NCBI GenBank assembly: GCA_030647855.1
Contig: JAUSIJ010000033.1
Coordinates: forward strand, 1 to 20,784
Length of the DNA: 20,784 bases
Direction of reading: 5' to 3'
Source of the DNA: a bacterium
GTDB taxonomy: Bacteria > Patescibacteriota > Minisyncoccia > Phycocordibacterales > JAUSIJ01
The translations under genes and the position numbers were made by a program. Numbering within the stretch: position 1 is the first letter of the stretch; every line of letters starts with the position of its first letter. This document shows positions 1 through 9,632 of this stretch, one piece after another. A model generated the notes under the pieces. The model had not been told where the DNA came from and searched no databases. It saw only the letters and a program-made list of their open reading frames with translations.

Positions 1-1
1 A

Positions 2-2642
<2,641 letters not shown>

Positions 2643-2643
2643 T

Positions 2644-3273
2644 ATGTATCTAGCGCAATTTCTTACTGTGGCTCTTGTACATTTCCTCGCGGTAGCGAGC
2701 CCTGGGCCTGATTTTGCCATGGTGACGCGAAACAGCCTCGTCTATTCTCGCAAGGTGGCGGTGTACACCTCGCTTGGCATCGCCCTCGGTATTATGGTGC
2801 ATGTTGCTTATTCGCTTCTTGGTATCGGTTTCATAATTTCAAAATCAATTATACTTTTCAATGTAATAAAATATTTGGGCGCTGCTTATCTTATTTATAT
2901 CGGCTATAAATCGCTCAGGGCAAAACCGAAAGGGATGCTCGAAGGAAACACATCTGCCGGCCCGGACAAGCCAATGAAGCCTCTCTCCGCCGTGTGGATC
3001 GGTTTTCTGACGAATGTACTCAATCCAAAAGCCACGCTCTTCTTTTTGGCGCTCTTTACTCAAGTGATAAATTCGTCAACGCCAAAATCAATTCAATTGC
3101 TCTACGGAATCGAAATGATGATTGCGACTTTCATGTGGTTTAGTCTTGTTTCGATTTTTTTCTCTAATCAGCTTATAAAATCAAGGATTACTCGATTTCA
3201 GCATTATATTGAACGATTGACCGGAGCGGTTCTCATTGCCCTAGGCATCAAAGTGGCACTTTCTACCAAATAA
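2644..3273 (+). CDS. LysE/RhtB-family amino-acid exporter
   Basis: Inner-membrane protein of 209 aa, the usual length for the LysE/RhtB family, which exports amino acids such as homoserine, threonine or lysine. The N-terminal family signature is clear: VALVHFLAVASPGPDFAMVTRNSL, followed by hydrophobic segments near residues 38-60, 62-80, 115-138, 145-170 and 185-205. The central GFLTNVLNPKATLFF is also typical. The ATG at 2644 is only 1 nt past the gyrB stop and has no good Shine-Dalgarno, so translational coupling to gyrB is likely. The open frame extends upstream to 2581 inside gyrB, but the family alignment begins at MYLAQFLTVALVHF. Substrate cannot be told from the sequence. Downstream, a terminator belonging to the opposite strand lies between this gene and the next. 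Confidence 0.85.
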   Translation: MYLAQFLTVALVHFLAVASPGPDFAMVTRNSLVYSRKVAVYTSLGIALGIMVHVAYSLLGIGFIISKSIILFNVIKYLGAAYLIYIGYKSLRAKPKGMLEGNTSAGPDKPMKPLSAVWIGFLTNVLNPKATLFFLALFTQVINSSTPKSIQLLYGIEMMIATFMWFSLVSIFFSNQLIKSRITRFQHYIERLTGAVLIALGIKVALSTK

Positions 3274-3275
3274 AG

Positions 3276-3316
3276 AAAAACGCCCCGTGAGCGGCGTTGT
3301 TGAAGTTGGCTCACGG
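3276..3316 (-). terminator. Rho-independent terminator of the minus-strand operon
   Basis: Arms CCGTGAGC (3285-3292) and GCTCACGG (3309-3316) form a perfect 8-bp stem. On the minus strand the stem is followed by GGCG and a T run (plus-strand A run 3276-3280). It lies just after the stop of the 85-aa gene. There is no T run on the plus-strand side, so it acts mainly on minus-strand transcription. Confidence 0.7.
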
Positions 3317-3321
3317 AGCGA

Positions 3322-3579
3322 TCAAACTACTCCCGCACCTCCGACTTTTTTCTCGAGCCGGCGGATTTTTCTCTCAAGAAGCTTATAGTCTCTCGCGAGT
3401 GAAGTCAGCTCACTGCCAGACACATTCGAAAATTGCTCTACTCTCATAAGTGCCCGGCGTTCCTCGATGGTGAACTCCTGGAGCATGACATGCTGGAGTT
3501 TGTGCCGGATGAACCGCCGGCGTTCGCGTTCTTTCAAGTCCTTGCCTGTCTCTTGCCATCCTTTCGGTCGCGGCTTCAT
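3322..3579 (-). CDS. small charged helical protein, function unknown
   Basis: Protein of 85 aa, very rich in Arg, Lys and Glu, with no signal peptide or membrane segment. The stretch from about residue 10 to 78 looks wholly helical and could form a coiled coil (LKERERRRFIRHKLQHV, then YKLLERKIRRLEKKV). No family was recognised. It is supported as a real gene by a strong AAGGAG 6 nt before the ATG on the minus strand and by a Rho-independent terminator directly after its stop. The CARDB gene ends 89 nt upstream on the same strand without a terminator between, so the two probably share a transcript. A 12-bp perfect palindrome, ATCTTGCAAGAT (3594-3605), lies just upstream of the ribosome binding site. 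A nucleic-acid-binding or scaffolding role is possible but not shown. Confidence 0.65.
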   Translation of the reverse strand: MKPRPKGWQETGKDLKERERRRFIRHKLQHVMLQEFTIEERRALMRVEQFSNVSGSELTSLARDYKLLERKIRRLEKKVGGAGVV

Positions 3580-3668
3580 CGCTTCTCCTTCTCATCTTGC
3601 AAGATTTTACCGTGCTACAAGGAATATTAGATGAAGCCGCGTATTCTGTAGGCACGCGCCCGTCTATG

Positions 3669-5162
3669 TTAGAAGGCGACTATTGTAGTACTTAGTGAGT
3701 TGTTTCCCTCGTCGATCTCGGCTACCGCATTGTCCGGATCAACGACAATGCTGACCGTATTATTGCCTTGATTTTTTACGCGGTCAAAGGTGAGGGTAAA
3801 ATCAATTTTTTGCGAAGGGGCGAGCGTGATGAACGTGCGGGAATCGTACGTACTGTCGTTTGGTGAAGTGGGCAGGGTAGCCTTGAATCTCCACGCGCCG
3901 GTTTCTTTGTCGCCATTATTCATGACTTCGAATTTCACGGCGATCTTGTCGTTTAAGGTTACGACGCTTGTTTCCCTGAAGGCGCCGCTTAATTCGATGA
4001 CGCCCCGAGCGGTGATGCGCACGGCGAGGTCCGCTTTGCCTATGTAGGAAGACATGGGCAGCGTAACTTGAGCAAGGTTGTCCGCTTCGCTCTGCTCATT
4101 GATAGAATTTTGGGGATCGATGGTGATTACGACATTGTGAGAGGCGGCGGAAGGAATGCCTTCAAAAACGAGGGTATACTCGGTCGCGTTTCCCGGGGCG
4201 AGTGACCCCCTCGTAGGGGATTCGTAAACGGAATTAGTGTAGGTCGGCAGGTTGCCTCTGAAGTTCCACGTGCCGCTTGCCTCTCCGCCGTTATTCTCGA
4301 CAGTGAAGCGGATGCCGATTCGGTCGCGGGTGCTGAAGATGGTGGCCGGTGAAAAGGAACCGGTGTATTTATCAATGATGCCCGCTTGGACGTTAGCAAT
4401 TCTAAGATTGACCTTGCCCGGGTTATAGGGCACGGGGGTGGACGGCTCGGAAGTCTCTCTCGGTGTTTGCGGCGTGGGGTTAGGCGGAGTCGAGGTAGCA
4501 GGAGTGTTGGTGACCACGGGGGTGGTGGTCGTTGCGCCGGTGATGCTCACGGTAGCTTGGCTTTTGATTTCGGTACCGCTTTCGCTCGTGAAATCAATAT
4601 AAATCGGAATAGTGATGGCCTGAGCATTTTCGAGGAGAGGAACGATGCGTACTTGCTCTTTGCCGCCGCTCTTTTCCAGATCGAATTTAAATGATGCACT
4701 GCAGGGAATAAGCTCCGTACCTTCGCTCGTCACGTATTCGAAGGTGAGATTCCCTTCACAAGGGTAGGTCAGAGTGTAAAAACCGCTCTCTTTCTTTGCT
4801 TTATGATCGACTGAGAGCGTCAGCGCTTCGCCTGATGCAACTGTCGTCTCCTCTGCGGAGACGATGAGGCTCTCCTTGCGGGAAAAAATGTCGCCGAGGT
4901 TCCCCGAACGGATAGCGGCAATGATCCGAGGTGAATAGATAATGACAAGCAGTGCCCCGACAAAGAGGAGAGTAATAGTAATCGCCACGAGTGAGGCTTT
5001 GAAAGCTGAATGCTTAACCTCGTTCTCTGTCTCTCTAATTTCTCTTTGCCCTTCTGCTCCGCCCCTCGTTTCCGGAGTCCGAGGCTCTGGAGCCCACTTC
5101 TCCGGTTCGTGATTAAACTCATTGTGCTGATCAAACGGTTTCTTGTTGTTTTCCTCTGGCAT
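3669..5162 (-). CDS. membrane-anchored protein with two CARDB-like domains
   Basis: Protein of 497 aa, probably displayed on the outer face of the membrane. Residues 1-50 are polar and charged (cytoplasmic). One transmembrane helix spans about 57-77 (LVAITITLLFVGALLVIIY). Residues about 98-206 look like a beta-rich Ig-like domain with two Cys (PCEGNL and PCSASF). A Thr/Pro-rich linker runs about 207-245. Two related CARDB-type domains follow (about 250-370 and 375-497), each with the RFTVENNGGEASGTW / KFEVMNNGDKETGAW pattern and an end of the type IDPQNSINEQSEADN / VDPDNAVAEIDEGNN. CARDB domains are adhesion modules of surface proteins. The gene is divergent from the sortase, but no sorting motif is visible; the anchor is the N-terminal helix. 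A promoter 27 nt upstream (TTGACA, 17 nt, TATTGT) supports this start. Confidence 0.75.
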   Translation of the reverse strand: MPEENNKKPFDQHNEFNHEPEKWAPEPRTPETRGGAEGQREIRETENEVKHSAFKASLVAITITLLFVGALLVIIYSPRIIAAIRSGNLGDIFSRKESLIVSAEETTVASGEALTLSVDHKAKKESGFYTLTYPCEGNLTFEYVTSEGTELIPCSASFKFDLEKSGGKEQVRIVPLLENAQAITIPIYIDFTSESGTEIKSQATVSITGATTTTPVVTNTPATSTPPNPTPQTPRETSEPSTPVPYNPGKVNLRIANVQAGIIDKYTGSFSPATIFSTRDRIGIRFTVENNGGEASGTWNFRGNLPTYTNSVYESPTRGSLAPGNATEYTLVFEGIPSAASHNVVITIDPQNSINEQSEADNLAQVTLPMSSYIGKADLAVRITARGVIELSGAFRETSVVTLNDKIAVKFEVMNNGDKETGAWRFKATLPTSPNDSTYDSRTFITLAPSQKIDFTLTFDRVKNQGNNTVSIVVDPDNAVAEIDEGNNSLSTTIVAF

Positions 5163-5188
5163 AAAGCTCTTGTTATAGTATGGTTAAA

Positions 5189-5217
5189 ACAATAACGGAC
5201 TGTTCTAATGATGTCAA
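5189..5217 (-). promoter_or_regulatory. promoter of the CARDB-protein gene
   Basis: On the minus strand TTGACA (plus 5212-5217) is followed after exactly 17 nt by TATTGT (plus 5189-5194). This is a full -35 match and a 4/6 -10 match. The predicted start of transcription is about 20 nt before the ATG at 5162. Confidence 0.6.
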
Positions 5218-5246
5218 GCGCTTCAATCGGTTGTCCCAACTTCCGC

Positions 5247-5275
5247 TTGACTAAAAAGCTATCATAGTGTATAAT
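5247..5275 (+). promoter_or_regulatory. sigma-70-type promoter of the sortase gene
   Basis: TTGACT (5247-5252), a 17-nt spacer and a perfect TATAAT (5270-5275) precede the sortase start by 28 nt. It is back-to-back with the CARDB promoter. The 29 bp between the two -35 boxes contain a short inverted repeat, GTTG-TCC-CAAC (5230-5240). Confidence 0.8.
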
Positions 5276-5303
5276 ATAGTTACGGCTTATTTCAAGGGTA
5301 TTT

Positions 5304-5951
5304 ATGAAGAAACAGCTTTTTTCTATTAAATTTTTGATCCATTTGATTGCTACGTATAAAACGGTTTTTGCCGTAACTTTTTTGGTTACTTTTTCTCTTT
5401 CCTTTGTGGGTTTGTATCTAGTCGGGGCTGTACCATCTGAATTTGTCGTTCTCGAAAAGGAGAATGGCGCAGAAGCTAAGCCGCGTGCGGAGATGCCCGT
5501 CCGCGAGGAGCCGATCCGTATTCTGGTGCCGAAGGTGGGCGTTGATTCGGTGGTGGAGAATCCTATGTCCGCCGATACTGCCACTCTTGACCGGGCACTC
5601 CTAAAGGGGGCTGTGCGCTACCCGGGGTCAGGGCTTCTTGGCGAGGGAAATGTTTTTATTTTCGGGCACAGCACGAGCATACGTGTGGTTAATAATCAGG
5701 CGTATAAAACCTTTAACAATCTAAAGAATTTGAAAACCGGCGATGAGATATTGGTACGTTCGGCCGATAGGGAGTATCTCTATCGGGTGGCTCGCGTCTC
5801 GCTTGTCAGCGCCGAAGCAGCCTGGGTTGACTTTTCGAGCAAGAAAAAGCGCTTGACCCTTTCTACCTGCAACACTTTCGGCAAAAAAGAGGAGCGTTAT
5901 GTGGTGGAGGCGGACTTTGTTAAAAGTTACCGCGTATCTTCTAACACTTGA
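5304..5951 (+). CDS. sortase (class D/E-like transpeptidase)
   Basis: Membrane-bound cysteine transpeptidase of 215 aa that cleaves a sorting motif in secreted proteins and joins the product to a surface acceptor. An N-terminal membrane anchor spans about residues 20-43 (VFAVTFLVTFSLSFVGLYLVG). The catalytic core begins near residue 70 (IRILVPKVGVDSVV). The three catalytic residues are visible: His in FIFGHST, Cys in LTLSTCNTFG, and Arg in EERYVVEA about nine residues after the Cys. Length and single N-terminal anchor fit small class D/E-type sortases; the class was not resolved further. The next gene encodes a protein with a VPYTG motif, its likely substrate. CAAGGG lies 7-12 nt before the ATG. 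The stop codon overlaps the -35 box of the next gene. Confidence 0.9.
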   Translation: MKKQLFSIKFLIHLIATYKTVFAVTFLVTFSLSFVGLYLVGAVPSEFVVLEKENGAEAKPRAEMPVREEPIRILVPKVGVDSVVENPMSADTATLDRALLKGAVRYPGSGLLGEGNVFIFGHSTSIRVVNNQAYKTFNNLKNLKTGDEILVRSADREYLYRVARVSLVSAEAAWVDFSSKKKRLTLSTCNTFGKKEERYVVEADFVKSYRVSSNT

Positions 5952-5976
5952 CAAGATATCTCAGGCATAGTAATAT
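5948..5976 (+). promoter_or_regulatory. consensus promoter of the surface-protein gene
   Basis: TTGACA (5948-5953), a 17-nt spacer and TAATAT (5971-5976). The -35 box overlaps the sortase stop codon TGA. The predicted leader is about 38 nt. The substrate gene can therefore be expressed apart from the sortase. Confidence 0.75.
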
Positions 5977-6020
5977 TTCTCGGTCACATTATTAACGGAG
6001 AGTCAAGGTCATCAATATAT

Positions 6021-8321
6021 ATGAAAAAAGTCACATTTATAGCCTTTCTGTCGGTCATTGTCTTAGGAGCCTTTGGGCTCGATGCTTCGGGTACTTCTAT
6101 CCCGGCCCCTTCGGTAAGCGCTTCCTGTGAAAGCGGGAAGGCGATTCTGACCGTTACGTGGTCACGAGCGGGACGCAGTGGCACCTACTGGGTGCATATT
6201 GATGATGACAGCAATTGGTCAAACGGTTATTGGCGGGAAGCAAGTTCAAACGAGCACTCTATCGCTCCCGCAGAGTATACCGCTACGGCTGGCGAGTCCG
6301 GCGCTCTTACGCTCGTTTCGGGCCGAACCTACTACGTGCGCATCCACTACACCAATACGGGCGAAAACTCTCCGACTAAATCTATTGTAATTCCGAGCTG
6401 TGGCTCTGACACGAACTGCGATCCTGAATCGCTGCTCGTTGGACAGGTAAACTCAAGCGGACAAGCAACCGTGACCAATAAGGGCGGCTGCAGTTTTAAG
6501 GTTGGTCTTGCCTCATATAAAAAATTCAGCAATGACCTTGAGGACCAGGAGCTTTTTGATTCAGAACTGCGAACGATTGGACCAAAGACGACAATCAGTC
6601 TTGATGTCAACGTCCCTCCGTGCGCGGCGCAGATCGATCTTTTTTATGGAGATCTCATTCTCTCCTTCAAGGGAGGCGTGCGCTACGGCGAGCGACTTCT
6701 TGCGGTAGTACATACTAATGGAACCAACTATTGTCAAAATATTCCCAACCTCACCGGTTCCTGCACCATCTCTCATTCAACCGCCGAGATCGGCGAGACC
6801 GTTACCTATACCGCCAATGCAAGCGGTGGTACCGGTGCCTTTAGCTACGGATGGACGGGCACCGACGGCCTCTCTGGATCGTCTCGCATCGTTAACAAAA
6901 GTTATGGAACAGCCGGCACCAAATCAGGCACCGTCACCATTACTTCGGGCAGTCAATCAATTACTCGCACCTGCCACGTGGTGATTGAGGAGGAACCGAT
7001 GGGCTGCGTCGATATAATCAAGGAAACTTTCGATGTGGACGGCGACACCCTTCGTCCAGTGGCACAATTTACATTTAAACTCGATAACGATCGCACGGTT
7101 CGCAACGATTCGAACGGCCGAGCACGTTTCTTGAACGTCTCGCCTGGACAGCACCAGGTAACTGAGATCATTCCTGACGGCTGGGATAACTTCAACGTAA
7201 CCCCTGCCAACGGACAGGTAACGGTACCTTCGGGATCACTCTGTGCCACGGTTGTCTTCAAGAATCGTCAGGAATCGCCTCCGACGCCGGATTTCACCGC
7301 TTCGTGTACGGTCAATAGAAGCACTGCGTCAATCGACGAATCTGTCACCTATACAGCCAACGGATCAGGCGGCACGGGTAATTACACCTACTCATGGAAT
7401 GGCACGGATAATCTCGGCGGAAGCTCACGCTCTGTATCAAAATCATACGGCAGTGCCGGTACAAAAAGCGCCACAGTAACCGTAACTTCAGGCAATAACT
7501 CACTTACTCGCACCTGCAATGTCGTGATCGAAGATGATCAGCCTGAAATTATTATCCCGAATGTGTATGCCTACTGCGATTACAATACTTCAAAGATTTC
7601 CGTGTCCTGGAATGAAGCCGAAAGGGGAGATAGCGGTTACTTCGTTGAGCTTGATAATGACAGCAATTGGTCAAATGGCTACTGGCGAAAGTTTGTTTCC
7701 TCGGGCACGCTTCAAACAACCGCTCCGGACGGCTTCTACTCAGTCGGAGGAGCTTCAGGAAATCCTGTACTGACTAACCGATCGTATTGGGTGCGAATTA
7801 ATTATATTGAAACCGGCGAATATTCACCGATCCGCCATGTGACCGGAGCATCATGCGCAACCCCTTCAGTAGTAAACGTCTACGAAAATCCGGGCCCGGG
7901 CCCTGCTTCGGTTGTATATCTGAACGAAGTTCCTTACACCGGTATCGGCAGTACGGCAAAAATCACTCTGTTTATGTCTGTTCTTGGCCTCTGGAGCGGT
8001 TACATTGCCTACGCCATCGTTCGCAAGCGACGCCAAAAAATGTTTGCCTTCGCTGTAGCGGAAGAGTCAAACGGTGAAGCCAAGATTCATCCTTATTCTC
8101 GGGGCGAAATAAGCGGAGATGAATTACGCACTGAGGCGCAAAAGCACAAGGTACTGCTCTCTTCGCAAGCGACGGAGATGATTGCCCAGGCTTCGAGCGG
8201 CAGCGCCAAGAAAGCTTCATTCATCCTTCGCAGTCTCCTTGAGAAATTGGGAGGCGAGCGGGCTAATGCTCAGGGTTGGTTCCCGATCGGGGCAGACAAA
8301 ATAGAAAAGTATATAAGTTAA
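6021..8321 (+). CDS. modular surface protein with VPYTG sorting motif and long cytoplasmic tail
   Basis: Secreted, probably sortase-processed protein of 766 aa. Residues 1-24 are a signal peptide. Visible modules: Fn3-like domain (about 28-127); an unassigned Cys-containing region (130-240); PKD-like domain (246-323); Cna-B/SdrD-like beta domain (328-416, with KETFDVDGDTLRPVAQFTF and EIIPDGWDNF); a second PKD-like domain (425-504); a second Fn3-like domain (512-612). The two Fn3-like and two PKD-like copies are clear internal duplications. A Pro/Gly hinge leads to LNEVPYTG (634-641), an LPxTG-like sorting motif, then one membrane helix (646-667) and KRRQK. Unlike classical sortase substrates, about 95 more residues follow the helix and are predicted cytoplasmic. 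An adhesin role is inferred from the domains and the adjacent sortase. It has its own promoter; the Shine-Dalgarno is weak (AAGG, 11 nt from the ATG). Confidence 0.8.
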   Translation: MKKVTFIAFLSVIVLGAFGLDASGTSIPAPSVSASCESGKAILTVTWSRAGRSGTYWVHIDDDSNWSNGYWREASSNEHSIAPAEYTATAGESGALTLVSGRTYYVRIHYTNTGENSPTKSIVIPSCGSDTNCDPESLLVGQVNSSGQATVTNKGGCSFKVGLASYKKFSNDLEDQELFDSELRTIGPKTTISLDVNVPPCAAQIDLFYGDLILSFKGGVRYGERLLAVVHTNGTNYCQNIPNLTGSCTISHSTAEIGETVTYTANASGGTGAFSYGWTGTDGLSGSSRIVNKSYGTAGTKSGTVTITSGSQSITRTCHVVIEEEPMGCVDIIKETFDVDGDTLRPVAQFTFKLDNDRTVRNDSNGRARFLNVSPGQHQVTEIIPDGWDNFNVTPANGQVTVPSGSLCATVVFKNRQESPPTPDFTASCTVNRSTASIDESVTYTANGSGGTGNYTYSWNGTDNLGGSSRSVSKSYGSAGTKSATVTVTSGNNSLTRTCNVVIEDDQPEIIIPNVYAYCDYNTSKISVSWNEAERGDSGYFVELDNDSNWSNGYWRKFVSSGTLQTTAPDGFYSVGGASGNPVLTNRSYWVRINYIETGEYSPIRHVTGASCATPSVVNVYENPGPGPASVVYLNEVPYTGIGSTAKITLFMSVLGLWSGYIAYAIVRKRRQKMFAFAVAEESNGEAKIHPYSRGEISGDELRTEAQKHKVLLSSQATEMIAQASSGSAKKASFILRSLLEKLGGERANAQGWFPIGADKIEKYIS

Positions 8322-8327
8322 AAAGCC

Positions 8328-8472
8328 GCTCGGTATTTGTTTCCAAGAGCACACGTCAATTTCCCCTGCGAGGAAATTGCGCTCCCTCTCGCCCAAACTC
8401 ACAACCGCCTTCTAAGGCGGTTGTTCCATGCCCGTTTTGGCTCCGAGAGTCTCTTGGAAACAAATGCCTCGC
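8328..8472. other. large nested inverted-repeat element (three-way-junction fold)
   Basis: A closing stem pairs 8328-8349 with 8451-8472; the core ATTTGTTTCCAAGAG and its complement are perfect. Inside are a hairpin, CAATTTCC/GGAAATTG (8357-8364 with 8372-8379), and a compound hairpin: CTCTCG (8386-8391) with CGAGAG (8444-8449), CCAAAC with GTTTTGG, and the apical stem ACAACCGCC/GGCGGTTGT (8401-8409 with 8416-8424). No open frame of note is present. The apical hairpin could serve as a terminator of the surface-protein gene, but the rest of the fold is not explained by that. It could be a structured RNA or a DNA element; the strand is undetermined. Confidence 0.6.
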
Positions 8473-8476
8473 TTAG

Positions 8477-8503
8477 TTGAAAAGTAAGCATAAGGCTTTT
8501 CAA
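8477..8503 (+). other. hairpin between the large element and the Clp-N promoter
   Basis: TTGAAAAG (8477-8484) and CTTTTCAA (8496-8503) form a perfect 8-bp stem with an 11-nt loop, followed by a run of A. On the minus strand this would resemble a terminator. A competing stem, GCTTA/TAAGC (8471-8475 with 8485-8489), overlaps it. Confidence 0.45.
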
Positions 8504-8539
8504 AAAAAGTGGCTCACTTAAGAGCGCAAATTTCTTTGT

Positions 8540-8570
8540 TTGACTATTTGCTTGGGCGTGGTAGTACTGT
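8540..8570 (+). promoter_or_regulatory. probable promoter of the Clp-N gene
   Basis: TTGACT (8540-8545) is followed by TAGTAC (8562-8567, 16-nt spacer) or TACTGT (8565-8570, 19-nt spacer). The -35 box is good and the -10 weak. The ATG is about 30 nt downstream. Confidence 0.5.
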
Positions 8571-8600
8571 AGCAGAACCGTTGATTGAAAGGAGCGATGC

Positions 8601-9308
8601 ATGTTATTGGATGACTTTACTGACCGCTCTAGAAGGGTTATAGAGCTTACGTTCAAGGAGAGACAGACACTCGGGCATCTCTATATTGGGACCGGACATA
8701 TCCTGCTCGGTCTTATAACTGAGGGCACTGGAGTGGCAGCAAGCGTTCTCAGTGCGAGGGGCATTTTTGCAGAAAGAGTCAGAGCGCAGGTTCAAAAGTA
8801 TCCGGATTATCTTGGCGCGGAGTTCGGAGATTCCCATTATACGTATCAAGCGCAAGAAGCGATTGATTCTGCTCGAGAGGAATCCCGAAAACTTGGCGAC
8901 CAAAAAATCGGTACCGAACATCTTCTTCTGGGAATTGTGTGCAATAATGCATGCGGAGCGATTAGATTGCTTAGCGCACTTCATGTCCGGAGTGATCATC
9001 TGCGGCGGGATGTCATGCACCTATTGGGAAAAGACGCTGTTCCTGTTCTCGATTTTCTCGCTGAGCAAGAGAAGAACATTTCTCACTTCGGAGAGTCTAT
9101 CGTTTCGTGCGTTAAGGAGCGTTTCGATGCGCTTCGAAAGGCGGTTAATCCTGATATTCGGCTGACAGAAGAGCAGATGGGGTTCTTGCGTCCCGTGCTC
9201 GAGAAACTGCCGGGGGCAACGTACAGCAATGCCCGAGAGGATTGCAGTCGCATTCTAGGGCAAATCGGCACCGTTGCCGTTGCGGCTTACATCAACTCAT
9301 GTCAATAA
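8601..9308 (+). CDS. stand-alone double Clp N-terminal domain protein
   Basis: Protein of 235 aa that resembles only the N-terminal substrate/adaptor-binding domain of ClpA/ClpC/ClpB. Two Clp-N repeats are visible: residues about 1-72 (FTDRSRRVIELTFKERQTLGHLYIGTGHILLGL) and 80-146 (YQAQEAIDSAREESRKLGDQKIGTEHLLLGI). The paired GHLYIGTGHILLGL and DQKIGTEHLLLGI motifs are diagnostic. No Walker A or B motif or AAA+ module follows; the last ~90 residues are a different, probably helical domain. In other bacteria such proteins (ClpS-like or ClpN-only) are thought to act as adaptors or decoys for Clp ATPases; here that is inference. AAAGGAG lies 6 nt before the ATG, a promoter is upstream and a terminator directly downstream, so it is a single-gene unit. 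Confidence 0.8.
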   Translation: MLLDDFTDRSRRVIELTFKERQTLGHLYIGTGHILLGLITEGTGVAASVLSARGIFAERVRAQVQKYPDYLGAEFGDSHYTYQAQEAIDSAREESRKLGDQKIGTEHLLLGIVCNNACGAIRLLSALHVRSDHLRRDVMHLLGKDAVPVLDFLAEQEKNISHFGESIVSCVKERFDALRKAVNPDIRLTEEQMGFLRPVLEKLPGATYSNAREDCSRILGQIGTVAVAAYINSCQ

Positions 9309-9314
9309 AAGCCT

Positions 9315-9343
9315 AAAACCGTCTTCTCAAGACGGTTTTTAAA
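9315..9343 (+). terminator. Rho-independent terminator of the Clp-N gene
   Basis: AAAACCGTCTT and AAGACGGTTTT form an 11-bp stem (9315-9325 with 9329-9339) with loop CTC, followed by a T. It begins 7 nt after the stop codon. Confidence 0.9.
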
Positions 9344-9346
9344 TTG

Positions 9347-9376
9347 TTGACATAATTAGAAGAAGGTGATTTTATT
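9347..9376 (+). promoter_or_regulatory. promoter upstream of the phosphatase remnant
   Basis: A perfect TTGACA (9347-9352) with an AT-rich -10 candidate, TTTTAT (9370-9375, 17 nt) or TTTATT (9371-9376, 18 nt). It follows the Clp-N terminator directly. Confidence 0.5.
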
Positions 9377-9438
9377 CTCATCAGATCCTTGAAACATCGC
9401 CAATGACTGTTTGTTCAGGAATCGCATAAGGAGTATGT

Positions 9439-9543
9439 ATGAAAATAATTCTTGTCAGGCATTGTACGACATCATGGAATAGGCAGTTTCGTCGGATGGG
9501 TCTTTTTTTATCAGAAAACTGGAGCGTAAGTGCGATGATTTAG
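9439..9543 (+). pseudogene. truncated histidine phosphatase (phosphoglycerate-mutase superfamily) remnant
   Basis: The frame encodes 34 residues starting MKIILVRHCTTSWN, which matches the N-terminal strand and catalytic His motif (LVRHGxTxWN) of the histidine phosphatase superfamily, followed by a QxRxxG-like segment (RQFRRMG). Then it loses similarity and stops at TAG 9541-9543; full-length members have about 200 residues. The Gly of RHG is replaced by Cys. A well-placed AAGGAG (9428-9433) and an upstream promoter remain. The rest of the gene was not found in any frame before the next gene at 9633, so a deletion after codon ~20 is likely. The short peptide could still be translated. The gene-free stretch 9309-9632 contains only this remnant, the Clp-N terminator and the promoter. 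Confidence 0.65.
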
Positions 9544-9632
9544 GTTTTTTTGTACAACAGAGGGAGTTTTTTTTCTAGTACCAAATATTTTTTCATACCG
9601 TATGGTAAAGACAGACTGTTCAACGGAGGTTT

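Noticed and set aside
4820..5584. 254-aa minus-strand frame crossing the CARDB and sortase genes
   Set aside because: It overlaps two well-supported genes and both divergent promoters and has no domain or signal; a chance frame.
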